Source: Leptolyngbya sp. PCC 6406 (GTDB lineage: Bacteria > Cyanobacteriota > Cyanobacteriia > Phormidesmidales > Phormidesmidaceae). From it: a stretch of DNA of 64,000 bases. This document shows, piece after piece, positions 25,735-34,412 of the stretch. Location of the stretch: positions 2,120,587 through 2,184,586 of the forward strand of contig NZ_KI913949.1 in assembly GCF_000332095.2 (NCBI RefSeq). The letters run 5' to 3'. The notes under the pieces were generated by a model. The model was given only the letters and a program-made list of their open reading frames with translations, had not been told where the DNA came from and ran no database searches. The position numbers were made by a program, and so were the translations under genes. How positions within the stretch are numbered: the stretch's first letter is position 1; each line of letters starts with the position of its first letter.

Positions 25735-25887
25735 ACAACCTGTCTGGGCTGGAATAAATTTGATCTAGGCCGTTTCAGAGCAGGTCATGTCTGGGGCGGC
25801 CTAGGTTGTGTTGAGCCCCGCTCAGCCTATTCCCACTGAAATGTCCTCCGACTCGGGGATAAAGGGTTTGTCCCGGCAACTGCATGG

Positions 25888-26019
25888 CTAGGGGCTGTGG
25901 ACAATCAAAGCCAGATTCCTTGCAATAGGGCGGTTACAGACCCTAGCTTGCTTCAGGAGGGCGGTCGTGGTGATGCCTACCCCGCAAGAGTTTCCCCGTT
26001 AATTGTCCCCAGGCCCTAG
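25888..26019. mobile_element. CTAGGGGCTG-family MITE, copy B (inverted)
   Basis: This is 132 bp, reading CTAGGGGCTGTGGACAATCA at its left and TTAATTGTCCCCAGGCCCTAG at its right. It is in the opposite orientation to copies A, D and E and includes the GGTGATGCCTACCCCGC motif reversed. It occupies most of the 400-bp gap (25735-26135) before the GH24 lysozyme gene. The rest of that gap shows nothing else. Confidence 0.75.
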
Positions 26020-26135
26020 GTCTAGGCTCGGATCTGGAATGGGAATTTTACAGGCATAGGCTTAGAATCGTTGCGCTGCCGATAGGATTGGGTATTCAAT
26101 AAAGCATTTCCGGTCATCTTTCAGGGAGAGTCACC

Positions 26136-26891
26136 ATGGGGACTTGGATCAAGGAAACGGACACAGCCATCTACCTGATGCAGGGCGGGTACTGGATCTC
26201 ACGGATTACGAAGTATCCCTCCAAGACCAACCCCAAGGAGAAGGTGGTGAATATCTCCGGGATGAAAGCCTGGTTTACCCGCTCCGATGCCCCCCAAGCG
26301 ATGACGGTTGCCTATGACAACGGACCAGAACCCCCGGCCCTGCCGCCCCCACCCCCGGCACCCCCAACCCCTGTGCAATCCATGCCTAATACGACCCTGC
26401 CCACCCCATCCACGGAGACCAGTGCCACAGGAGCAATTAATGCGGCAGGGCTAAAATTGATCAAAACCTTTGAGGGCAGAGAGTTGCGGGCCTATCAAGA
26501 TTCCGTCAAGGTGTGGACCATTGGCTATGGCCATACCTCCATGGCGGGTCCACCAGAGGTCACGCCTAATATGACCATCACGGCTGAGCAAGCGGAGGAG
26601 ATTCTGAAGCAGGATCTGAGAAAGTTTGAGCAGGGTATCCGCGATCGCGTTAGCGTCACCCTCGACAGCAACCAATTTTCGGCCCTCGTCTCCTTTGCCT
26701 TCAATGTGGGTCTGGGAGCCTTTCAAAACTCCACCATGCGCCGTCTGCTCAATAGCAGGGACTACAATGGGGCAGCCAATGAGTTTCCCCGGTGGGTCAA
26801 GGCCGGAGGCCAAACACTCCAGGGCTTAGTGCGCCGCCGCAATGCGGAACGCGCCCTATTTCTGGGTCAGAACTACAGCCAGTTTCTCTAG
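26136..26891 (+). CDS. GH24 (T4-type) lysozyme with an N-terminal module
   Basis: This is a 251-aa protein. Residues about 1-70 form a small domain of unknown type (GGYWISRITKYPS). A Pro-rich linker (about 68-92) leads to a T4-type lysozyme domain (about 100-250). The catalytic pattern is clear: FEGRELRAYQD with Glu and Asp, VWTIGYGHT with the Thr, then DSNQFSALVSFAFNVG and RRRNAERALF. Such endolysins hydrolyse the glycan backbone of peptidoglycan. No signal peptide is present, so export would need a holin-like pore or cell lysis. It is monocistronic and the third wall hydrolase in 10 kb, with no phage structural gene nearby. Confidence 0.85.
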   Translation: MGTWIKETDTAIYLMQGGYWISRITKYPSKTNPKEKVVNISGMKAWFTRSDAPQAMTVAYDNGPEPPALPPPPPAPPTPVQSMPNTTLPTPSTETSATGAINAAGLKLIKTFEGRELRAYQDSVKVWTIGYGHTSMAGPPEVTPNMTITAEQAEEILKQDLRKFEQGIRDRVSVTLDSNQFSALVSFAFNVGLGAFQNSTMRRLLNSRDYNGAANEFPRWVKAGGQTLQGLVRRRNAERALFLGQNYSQFL

Positions 26892-27043
26892 AATCGCGTT
26901 CTAGGCAGAGTCGTCGCCGTCCGTTCCCAGTGGAAGTCTGGGAACATCGCCCTCCCGCTGACCTAGGATTCGGGCTGGATTTGGGGCAAAACGCGAGAAT
27001 AATCTAAGCTAAGTCATAACATTTGTAACCAAGGACATTGGGA

Positions 27044-27697
27044 ATGCCCCACTTACCCCCGTCCACTCCCTTGGCCCCTGAGGCGACCTCTACGACCATC
27101 CTAGATCGCCCGGTGAATTCTGGACCGGGGCGGCTAGTCGTGCTGACGGGACCAAGTGGGGTGGGCAAGGGTACTCTATTGCACCGTCTACGGGCCAAGT
27201 ATCCCGATCTCTATGTGTCCACTTCGGCCACCACCCGATCGCCCCGCCCCGGCGAAGTGCACGCCAAGGACTATTACTTCCTAGATCACCCCACCTTTGA
27301 AGGTCTCATTGCCGAGGGGCAGTTGCTGGAATGGGCGGAGTTTGCAGGCAATTATTACGGTACTCCCCGTCAGCCCGTGGAGGAACAGATTCGCCAGGGC
27401 CAGCAGGTAATCCTGGAAATTGAACTGGAGGGAGCCCGTCAGGTGGCGAAAACCTGTCCCGATGCACTGCGAATTTTTATCGCGCCCCCCAGTACGGCAG
27501 AACTAGAGCGGCGGATTCGGGGCCGGGGTCAAGATACCGATGCCGCGATCGCACGTCGCCTTGCCCGCGCCCCGGTAGAAATTGCTGCTGCTTCTGAGTT
27601 TGATGTGCAAATCGTCAATGACGACTGCGATCGCGCTGTTGCGACCCTAGAAGCGATCCTATTTCCCTCGCCCCAGGGCAGTACTTTACCCCGCTAG
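27044..27697 (+). CDS. gmk: Guanylate kinase
   Basis: Guanylate kinase converts GMP and ATP to GDP and ADP in the cytoplasm. The P-loop LTGPSGVGKGTLLHRL, the GMP-binding stretch TSATTRSPRPGEVHAKDYYF, GNYYGTPRQPV and the lid region RGRGQDTDAAIARRL are all present. The frame also allows a TTG two codons earlier (27038). ATG 27044 is more likely, and about 25 residues precede the core, slightly longer than usual. It is a single gene with HIP1 sites inside. Identification is certain. Confidence 0.95.
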   Translation: MPHLPPSTPLAPEATSTTILDRPVNSGPGRLVVLTGPSGVGKGTLLHRLRAKYPDLYVSTSATTRSPRPGEVHAKDYYFLDHPTFEGLIAEGQLLEWAEFAGNYYGTPRQPVEEQIRQGQQVILEIELEGARQVAKTCPDALRIFIAPPSTAELERRIRGRGQDTDAAIARRLARAPVEIAAASEFDVQIVNDDCDRAVATLEAILFPSPQGSTLPR

Positions 27698-27837
27698 TGT
27701 TCCGTCAGGAAAATTTTGACGGGTCGAAGACCCTCAAAATTTAACCCCAACTAAACGCCAGGGTTTCGGTCACCCGTCAATCATTAATTGACTGAGCACT
27801 AGTAATGAATGACCAGTTAGTAATAAAGATTGGACCC

Positions 27838-28893
27838 ATGACTACCGTTAATCGTCGTCGCTTCATTCAGTACGGGGCTTTGTCCTTAGGGGCAGGAGCC
27901 TTGGCAGCTTGTGGTGGGGGTACATCGTCTACGGAGGAGGGCACCACTAGCCCATCTGCCCGCGATGAACTGACCGCTATCACCTTTGGTACCAACTGGT
28001 ATGCCCAAGCCGAACACGGGGGCTTTTACCAAGCAGTGGCCACAGGTATTTATGAAGAATATGGGCTGGAGGTCACGATCCAAATGGGCGGCCCCCAGGT
28101 CAACGGCACCCAACTGCTGATGGGGGGAGCGGTGGATTTTTTCATGGGCTACGGCTCCGATGCCATCAAGGCCGTAGAGGAGTCTATTCCCAAGGTCACC
28201 GTGGCCTCTATCTTCCAGAAGGATCCCCAAATTCTAGCCGCCCACCCCGATCAGGGCATTGAAACCCTAGAGGATTTGCAGGGCAAACCCATTTATATTT
28301 CCGCTGCCGCCAACGTCACCTATTGGCCCTTCCTCACCGCTAAGTATGGCTTTACCGAGGATATGAAACGGCCCTACAACTTCAACCCTGGACCCTTTTT
28401 GGCGGATAAAACTTCGGCTCAGCAGGGATACCTCAGCTCTGAACCATTGGCCATTGCCAAGGAAGGAGGATTTGAGCCCGTTGTCTTCTTGCTGGCGGAC
28501 TATGGCTACGATCCCTACTCCACCACTATTGAGACGAGAGTAGAGTTGGTGGAGCGCGATCCCGATCTGGTGCAGCGATTTGTAGATGCTTCGATCAAGG
28601 GCTGGTACAGCTACCTAGAGGGGGATCCGAGTCCCGCCAATGCTTTAATCAAGGCGGCCAACCCGGAGATGAACGATGACCAAATTGCCTATGGGATTGA
28701 AAAGATGAAGGAGTACGGCATTGTGATGTCGGGGGATGCAGAAACCCTGGGCATTGGAGCCATGACCGCAGAGCGCTGGCAGTCCTTCTTCAATACCATG
28801 GCAGCGGCGGGGATCTTTAGCGCCGATACGGACTATACCCAAGCGTTTACCCTGGATTTTGTGAACAAGGGCGCTGACTACTATCAGGGCTAA
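27838..28893 (+). CDS. ABC transporter substrate-binding lipoprotein (NMT1/SsuA-like)
   Basis: This 351-aa periplasmic binding protein is related to the nitrate/sulfonate/taurine/thiamine-precursor family. ATG 27838 was chosen because it begins MTTVNRRRFIQYGALSLG, a twin-arginine-like signal ending in the lipobox LAAC. The mature protein would be lipid-anchored at its Cys. The NMT1-like core follows: FGTNWYAQAEHGGFYQAVATG, LLMGGAVDFFMGYGSD and the DLQGKPIYI motif. The ligand cannot be read; pyrimidine-type or sulfonate-type nutrients are usual. The ATPase partner is 361 bp downstream. A permease gene, normally part of such operons, is missing. Confidence 0.85.
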   Translation: MTTVNRRRFIQYGALSLGAGALAACGGGTSSTEEGTTSPSARDELTAITFGTNWYAQAEHGGFYQAVATGIYEEYGLEVTIQMGGPQVNGTQLLMGGAVDFFMGYGSDAIKAVEESIPKVTVASIFQKDPQILAAHPDQGIETLEDLQGKPIYISAAANVTYWPFLTAKYGFTEDMKRPYNFNPGPFLADKTSAQQGYLSSEPLAIAKEGGFEPVVFLLADYGYDPYSTTIETRVELVERDPDLVQRFVDASIKGWYSYLEGDPSPANALIKAANPEMNDDQIAYGIEKMKEYGIVMSGDAETLGIGAMTAERWQSFFNTMAAAGIFSADTDYTQAFTLDFVNKGADYYQG

Positions 28894-29254
28894 CCCCACG
28901 CCCGTGTGTTGCTGATTAGATGATTAGATGAACTATCCTTAACACTCCCCCCGTAACACTCCCCTATGTTGCCGTCTCCCGCGATCGCCTACTGTGTAAA
29001 CACATCTTGGCCCTCACCGCCAAGCCCTATCGGGCAGGCTAAGCCTTTCTCGAATGCCCTTAGGCTATACAGTCCCTCACCCAAAAATGGGGGAGGGGGA
29101 GGCCGAATAAAACTTTCCGGTCCCCCTTCTCCCTCCCTGAGACCGTAGGACGTGCGTAGCAGGGGCATAGCCTGACGGCATCAAGAAAGGGGAATGTAGA
29201 GCTTGCTCGTTCCGCAGGGTGGGGCAAGCCCTGTCCACAAGGGTTTCAGGACTT
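28894..29254. other. 361-bp gap between ABC transporter genes
   Basis: No permease coding remains are visible in six frames. The stretch holds a CCCTCACCC...GGGGGAGGG hairpin-type repeat near 29071-29100 and other repeat-like DNA. Insertion of repeats or loss of the permease gene could both explain it. Confidence 0.5.
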
Positions 29255-30064
29255 ATGTATACACGGCAGCCCGCGATCGCACTTCATCAGGTCCATAAGG
29301 TCTATAACAACGGCACTGTAGCCCTAGAGGGGATAGATCTGGCCGTGCAGCCGGGGGATTTTATCAGCTTAGTGGGGCCATCGGGCTGTGGCAAAAGTAC
29401 GGTACTGCGACTGATTGCCGGATTGGGGGAACCCTCCCAGGGCAGTTTGCAATGGGGATTGACAGACAGTGATGGTCAGGGGGAAGCCCAGAAAGGCCAG
29501 CGCCGACTGGCCTTTGTGTTTCAAGATGCAGCTCTGATGCCCTGGGCCACCGTGGTAGACAATATCCATCTCCCGTTGAAGTTGAAGGGTAAGGCTCTGC
29601 GGACCTGTCGCAGTGAGATTCAACAGGTGATTCAGCTCGTCGGCCTCCAGGGCACCGAAGGCAGCTATCCCCGCCAGCTTTCGGGCGGCATGAAAATGCG
29701 GGTCTCCATAGCCCGCGCCTTGGTAATCCAGCCCCATCTACTCCTTATGGACGAACCCTTTGGGGCGCTGGATGAAATGACCCGCAGCCGCCTCAATGCC
29801 GATATCCTGCACCTCTGGGAACAGTATCAGTGGACCGTAGTCTTCGTCACCCACAACATCTATGAGGCGGTGTACCTCTCCAATCGGGTGGTAGTAATGG
29901 CGGCCAATCCAGGGCAGATTGTGGCGGAGGTCGCCATTGAGGAACCCCACCCTCGCAATGAAGACTTCCGGACCTCCCCCCGGTTTAACGAGTATTGTCG
30001 GGAGATTTTAGCTCATCTCACCGCCGCCGAAGTAGAGACTCATCCTTCTGCCTTGCTGTACTAG
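29255..30064 (+). CDS. ABC transporter ATP-binding protein (SsuB/TauB-like)
   Basis: This 269-aa ATPase has Walker A GPSGCGKST, the Q-loop FVFQDAALMPW, the signature RQLSGGMKMRVSIARAL, Walker B LLMDEPFGALDE and the H-loop VFVTHNIYEAVYLS. The pattern is that of the nitrate/sulfonate/taurine importer family. ATG 29255 was chosen over an in-frame GTG at 29219 because homologous sequence begins after it. It should energise uptake with the binding protein at 27838. The needed permease must be encoded elsewhere, since none is adjacent. Confidence 0.9.
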   Translation: MYTRQPAIALHQVHKVYNNGTVALEGIDLAVQPGDFISLVGPSGCGKSTVLRLIAGLGEPSQGSLQWGLTDSDGQGEAQKGQRRLAFVFQDAALMPWATVVDNIHLPLKLKGKALRTCRSEIQQVIQLVGLQGTEGSYPRQLSGGMKMRVSIARALVIQPHLLLMDEPFGALDEMTRSRLNADILHLWEQYQWTVVFVTHNIYEAVYLSNRVVVMAANPGQIVAEVAIEEPHPRNEDFRTSPRFNEYCREILAHLTAAEVETHPSALLY

Positions 30065-30074
30065 TGCTCGACAG

Positions 30075-30108
30075 CATAAATAGCTCACCTACATAAATAG
30101 CTCACCTA
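30075..30108. repeat. 17-bp perfect tandem duplication
   Basis: CATAAATAGCTCACCTA occurs twice in a row (30075-30091 and 30092-30108), just after the stop of the ABC ATPase gene. No function is evident. Confidence 0.85.
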
Positions 30109-30198
30109 TTTGATAGGGCAGAAGCCCTCGTCTCACGAGGAATTCCTTTTGACCCTTCTGCCTGCTACGCACGGGCAAAGCCCTACATCCTTCTGCCT

Positions 30199-31428
30199 TC
30201 ATCCTTCTGCCAGCCCCAGCACTTGGCCACAGTCTTGGGCAATGGCCCATTCCTCTTGGGTGTGGATTACTAAGACCCGTACCGGGGAGTTGGCGGTGGC
30301 AATATCTTGGTCGATTTGCGATCGCGCTAGCTTCTCCTGCGCCAAACGCACCCCCAGAAATCCCAACCCCTCACAGGTAGCCTGCCATATCTGGGGACTA
30401 TTTTCCCCAATACCTGCCGTGAACACTAGGGCATCGAGTCCCCCTAGACTAGCCATCATCGCCCCAACATGGCGGCGCAGGCTGTGGATAAAGACCTCAG
30501 TGGCCAACTGGGCCTGGGCGTTGCCCGCCGCTGCCGCCGCCAGCACCTCCCGCTGATCATTGGAAACCCCTGAAATACCCTTGAGGCCAGATTCATGATT
30601 GAGCAGGTGATCCAAGTCATCCACCGTAGTCCCCTGGCGCAGCAGGTAGATCAGCAAACCGGGATCCACCGATCCCGATCGACTGCCCATCATTAGTCCC
30701 TCTAGGGGGGTAAAGCCCATAGTGGTATCTACGCTAATGCCCCCCCGCACCGCCGCTAGGGAGCAGCCGTTGCCCAGGTGGCAGGTGACGAGACGCAGGT
30801 CAGCTAAGTCTCGCCCTAACATCGCCGCCGCTCGTTGGGCCACATAGCGGTGACTAATGCCGTGGAAGCCGTAGCGGCGAATTCCCTGATCTCGCCATCG
30901 GTAGGGGCCGGGGTAGGTGGCGGCAGCGGCGGGCATTTGGGCATGGAAGGCAGTATCGAACACGGCCACTTGGGGACAGTGGGGCAGCACTGTCCCCAGC
31001 ACCTCGATTCCCTCTAGATTGGCGGGGTTATGGACCGGAGCCAAGGGAATCAGGTCACGGATTGCAGCGATGACCGTGGGGGTAATCTGCACACTCTGCT
31101 GGTAACGATCGCCCCCATGCACCACCCGGTGCCCTACGGCTTGAATATCCTGGGCATCACTCAAAACGGCACAGGGGCCAGTCCAGAGATGGTTGAGCAG
31201 GTGTTGTAATCCCGTAGCGCGATGGTCTAAAGACCGGCCCAGAGGGCCATTGCATCCCGCCAGGATTTCCCGGTGCTGCCCTGAGGCAAGGGTCACCGTC
31301 AAGGCCACTTGCTCCCCAGGCGCAGTCCAGTCTAACTGCCCCCGCCAAAGGGGTTGGGCTCCCTGGGCTAGGTCAAATAAAGCGACCTTGTGGCTACTTG
31401 ACCCAGCATTGATAACTAGAATGGCCAT
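30199..31428 (-). CDS. ackA: Acetate kinase
   Basis: This 409-aa enzyme interconverts acetate plus ATP and acetyl phosphate. The start MAILVINAGSSSHK at 31428 matches the conserved N-terminal phosphate-binding motif; the frame upstream only shadows the next gene. Other signatures are VGHRVVHGGDRY, AVFDTAFHAQMP, the active-site GFHGISHRYVAQ, HLGNGCSLAAVRGG and SVDTTMGFTPLEGLMMGSRSG. The length is normal. No phosphotransacetylase is adjacent. It is leftward and follows the TauE-like gene by 38 bp, so the two may share a transcript. Confidence 0.95.
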   Translation of the reverse strand: MAILVINAGSSSHKVALFDLAQGAQPLWRGQLDWTAPGEQVALTVTLASGQHREILAGCNGPLGRSLDHRATGLQHLLNHLWTGPCAVLSDAQDIQAVGHRVVHGGDRYQQSVQITPTVIAAIRDLIPLAPVHNPANLEGIEVLGTVLPHCPQVAVFDTAFHAQMPAAAATYPGPYRWRDQGIRRYGFHGISHRYVAQRAAAMLGRDLADLRLVTCHLGNGCSLAAVRGGISVDTTMGFTPLEGLMMGSRSGSVDPGLLIYLLRQGTTVDDLDHLLNHESGLKGISGVSNDQREVLAAAAAGNAQAQLATEVFIHSLRRHVGAMMASLGGLDALVFTAGIGENSPQIWQATCEGLGFLGVRLAQEKLARSQIDQDIATANSPVRVLVIHTQEEWAIAQDCGQVLGLAEG

Positions 31429-31466
31429 GGGATTTGGGGGGGTGCGCTCATTGTTTCGCTCCGATC

Positions 31467-32261
31467 CTACCGTTGCCATGCCTGCCAAAGAACATAGACG
31501 ACCAGGACCATGAGCAGGGATCGAAACAGTAACGTCACGACTGGGTCCGGCAGCTTGGGAAGGGTGCGGGTGCTGAGTTGGGCGCTGATGAGGCCCCCCA
31601 GACCTAGGACAATTCCCGCCGGCCACACCACATTGCCTCGTAGGGCATGACCTGTGGTGGCCGCGATCGCAGTTATGACAATCACCCCCAAACTGGTCTG
31701 AATTGCCCGCTTGATGGGTTCCCCCAGCAGCAGCATTTGCAGAGGAACCATAATCACCCCACCGCCAATACCAAATATCCCCGCCAGTAGACCCGCCGTG
31801 CCCCCTGTCAGCAGCCCCGCCACCGTGGGATTCATCTTGACGGGATTCATTGGGGCCGAGGGCTCTGCCGCCGTCGCCGTCAAGGCTTGGAGAGCGAGGC
31901 GCTTGCGTACCCCCACCAAGTAAATATTTAGCAGCAGCAGTAGGGCAAAAGCCACCAGCAGCCAGCGGGCAGGAAGATAATCGGCAATCAGCACACCGAA
32001 TTGGGCCGTGACGATGGCGGGTAAGCCCAGCAGCGCAACTTGCTGGAAGTTCAGATAACCCATGCGCCAGTTTTGGAAACTGCCGGAGGCGGAGGTAATG
32101 ATAATGGCCAAGCTGCTAGTGGCCACGGCCTGAATCGGTTCATAGCCCAGGGTGACCAGGATCGGCACCAGCACTGTGCCGCCGCCAATCCCCAGGAGTC
32201 CTGCCAACACCCCCGCCAATAGCCCTGAGACCAGAAGATACCCTAAGCCCATGACGGTCAT
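31467..32261 (-). CDS. TauE/SafE-family membrane exporter
   Basis: This 264-aa protein has about eight membrane helices and the twofold family motif. GLLAGVLAGLLGIGGGTVLVP near the start and GLLAGIFGIGGGVIMVP in the middle mark the two TauE/SafE halves. Members move sulfite, sulfoacetate or other organic anions across the inner membrane. It lies just upstream of ackA in the same direction. An acetate- or sulfonate-related role is possible from context but unproven. A second ATG three codons in is also a possible start. Confidence 0.85.
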   Translation of the reverse strand: MTVMGLGYLLVSGLLAGVLAGLLGIGGGTVLVPILVTLGYEPIQAVATSSLAIIITSASGSFQNWRMGYLNFQQVALLGLPAIVTAQFGVLIADYLPARWLLVAFALLLLLNIYLVGVRKRLALQALTATAAEPSAPMNPVKMNPTVAGLLTGGTAGLLAGIFGIGGGVIMVPLQMLLLGEPIKRAIQTSLGVIVITAIAATTGHALRGNVVWPAGIVLGLGGLISAQLSTRTLPKLPDPVVTLLFRSLLMVLVVYVLWQAWQR

Positions 32262-32385
32262 CTTGGTTTTCCTACATCAGGCGATTATTTACTGTGAAAC
32301 CATACCGCAATTACAACCGTAATTAGAGTCAACTGTAGGTCACACTCAAAACGAGCACTGTTCCTATCCCTAAAGGTTTTTTGCT

Positions 32386-33537
32386 ATGGCCGGTCCAAAA
32401 GCGGATCAAAAAAAGTCGGTGTTGGAAGAGTCTCTGACCTTTAACTATTCCCTACCGGGAAGCCCCATCGGCACCCTCAATATTCCAGCAGATGCTCTAC
32501 CGACGGAAGTGGTTTTGATCGAATATGACCCCCAGCAAGCGAGTTGCCATCTCCTAGCAACCCCCGCTGAGGCGCTGCCCTATTTAGAGCCTGAGGGGGT
32601 GGCCTGGGTCGATGTGCGGGGGCTGGGCACCGAATCAACCCTGCGTCAGTTGGCCCAGGTGTTTAATCTGCATCCCCTAGTGCTGGAGGATGTGGTGAAT
32701 GTCCCCCATCGCCCCAAGGTGGAGTTTTACGACGATCAACTATTGCTGATTTTGCACATGGCCCGCCCTGCGGACCAAGGCTATCACTTTTTGACAGAGC
32801 AGGTCAGTTTTGTCCTCCGTCCCCAGGTTCTGCTGACGTTTCAGGAGGAAAGTTTGTGGGATTGCTTTGATCCAATCCGCGATCGCATTCGCCGTGATCT
32901 TGGAGATATGCGGAAGCAAGGGGTAGCCTTTCTGGCCTACACCCTAATTGACAACATTGTGGACGGCTTTTTCCCAATTCTAGAAGCCTACGGAGAATAT
33001 ATTGCCCTGTTAGAAGATGAGGTCGTAACCGCTCCCACCCATCACACCCTGACCAAAATTCACGAGCTACGGCGAGGGCTTCTGGTGTTGCGGCGTTCAA
33101 TCTGGCCCCAACGGGCGGTGATTAACACCCTGATTCGAGATGGGGGAGATTGGATTCCCCCAGAAGTGCGGATTTATCTGCAAGATTGCTACGACCATAT
33201 GGTACAAATACTCGACATTTTGGAAACCTACCGCGAGATTTCCTCTAGCCTGACGGACGTATATCTCTCCTCCGTCAGTAATCGCATGAATGAAGTAATG
33301 AAACTGTTGACGGTGATTTCCACGATTTTCATCCCCCTGACCTTCATCGCCGGGGTGTACGGCATGAACTTCAATCCCGAATCTTCCCCGTTGAATATGC
33401 CGGAACTGAACTGGGCCTGGGGCTATCCCTTCTGTCTGGGAGGTATGGCCGCGATCGCGATCGTCCTAGTGATCTTTTTCTGGCGACAGGGATGGTTCCA
33501 GAACTTCGCTGCCCCATCCTCAACCTTGAAGCCCTAA
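32386..33537 (+). CDS. corA: CorA-type magnesium/cobalt transporter
   Basis: This 383-aa member of the CorA family has a large cytoplasmic funnel (about 1-320) and two C-terminal helices. The selectivity motif YGMNF closes the first helix (FIPLTFIAGVYGMNF). Family motifs WVDVRGLG, HPLVLEDVVNVPHRPKVEFYDD and RRSIWPQR also fit. It should carry Mg2+ or Co2+ inward as a pentamer. It is a single gene, divergent from the TauE-like gene with a 124-bp shared upstream region. No Mg-sensing riboswitch was recognised there. Confidence 0.93.
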   Translation: MAGPKADQKKSVLEESLTFNYSLPGSPIGTLNIPADALPTEVVLIEYDPQQASCHLLATPAEALPYLEPEGVAWVDVRGLGTESTLRQLAQVFNLHPLVLEDVVNVPHRPKVEFYDDQLLLILHMARPADQGYHFLTEQVSFVLRPQVLLTFQEESLWDCFDPIRDRIRRDLGDMRKQGVAFLAYTLIDNIVDGFFPILEAYGEYIALLEDEVVTAPTHHTLTKIHELRRGLLVLRRSIWPQRAVINTLIRDGGDWIPPEVRIYLQDCYDHMVQILDILETYREISSSLTDVYLSSVSNRMNEVMKLLTVISTIFIPLTFIAGVYGMNFNPESSPLNMPELNWAWGYPFCLGGMAAIAIVLVIFFWRQGWFQNFAAPSSTLKP

Positions 33538-33637
33538 CTTGAAACCCTAAGAGAATGCCCAGGACCAGTGGTCCCCGTCTCTCGCTTGCAAGTCTCTGGT
33601 AGGATATCGGTGATTTTTCGCCATCGCTTCCTATCCC

Positions 33638-34150
33638 ATGGACATCAAACGTCTGATCCGCGATATCCCTGACTTTCCCAAGCCGGGGATTTTATTTCGC
33701 GACATTACCCCACTGCTGGCGGATAGTGAAGCGCTACGCCACACCATCGATCTATTAGCGGCCCAATGTGCTGAATTTGAAGCCAACTACATCGTCGGCA
33801 TTGAATCACGGGGATTTATGTTTGGCGTCCCCCTCGCCTGCCAAATGAAGGTGGGATTTGCACCCGTGCGAAAACCAGGGAAACTGCCCGCCGCCATCTA
33901 CAGCGCCGAGTATGCCTTAGAGTACGGCAGCGATCGCGTAGAACTACACCAGGATGCCTTCCCCACTGGCAGTCGGGTGCTGATTATCGACGACCTGATT
34001 GCCACCGGGGGCACCGCTGCCGCCACCGCCGCCCTAATTACCCAAGCGGGCGGCACCGTAGCGGGATATGGGTTCGTCATTGAACTTCTGGCTCTAGAGG
34101 GACGGAAAAAACTCCCAGAGGCTCCCATCGTCAGCTTGGTGCAGTATTAA
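33638..34150 (+). CDS. apt: Adenine phosphoribosyltransferase
   Basis: This 170-aa purine salvage enzyme makes AMP from adenine and PRPP. The PRPP-binding loop reads [16 protein letters not shown]. The N-terminal [18 protein letters not shown] and the [12 protein letters not shown] motif are typical, as is the final SLVQY-like tail. The length is exactly that of the family. It is preceded by corA, 100 bp away, without sign of an operon. Confidence 0.95.
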   Translation: MDIKRLIRDIPDFPKPGILFRDITPLLADSEALRHTIDLLAAQCAEFEANYIVGIESRGFMFGVPLACQMKVGFAPVRKPGKLPAAIYSAEYALEYGSDRVELHQDAFPTGSRVLIIDDLIATGGTAAATAALITQAGGTVAGYGFVIELLALEGRKKLPEAPIVSLVQY

Positions 34151-34190
34151 TAAAGGGGTATCAACTCAAAGCGGGACAAATCTCCTGGGG

Positions 34191-34286
34191 AGGAGTCAGA
34201 ATTCAGTACTCTCCTGGATTCTGGCTCCTAACTCCTGAATTCCTCGGAGCCAATATTATCTCGGCTTACTTATATCTCGGCTTACA
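34191..34286. repeat. Cluster of short repeats
   Basis: AGGAGTCAGAATTCAG at 34191 is echoed in inverse near 34221-34241 (CTGGCTCCTAACTCCTGAATT), a repeat style common in cyanobacteria. ATCTCGGCTTAC then occurs twice within 34257-34285. It occupies the gap between apt and the ABC permease gene. No gene is visible in that 262-bp gap. Confidence 0.5.
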
Positions 34287-34412
34287 TTGATACCCTAATA
34301 ACGCAACCGTAGAGTGCTGTTAGCGAAGCATAACGCACCAATAACGTACCAGCACAGATGATTTCCGCCTTAACATAGTCACAAGCCTGCCGGTAAAGAT
34401 GCAACCCCCAGC

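Noticed and set aside
16959-26891. Prophage explanation for the three lysozyme-like genes
   Set aside because: No capsid, tail, terminase, integrase or lysis-cassette holin gene was recognised, and signalling genes of host type lie in between.
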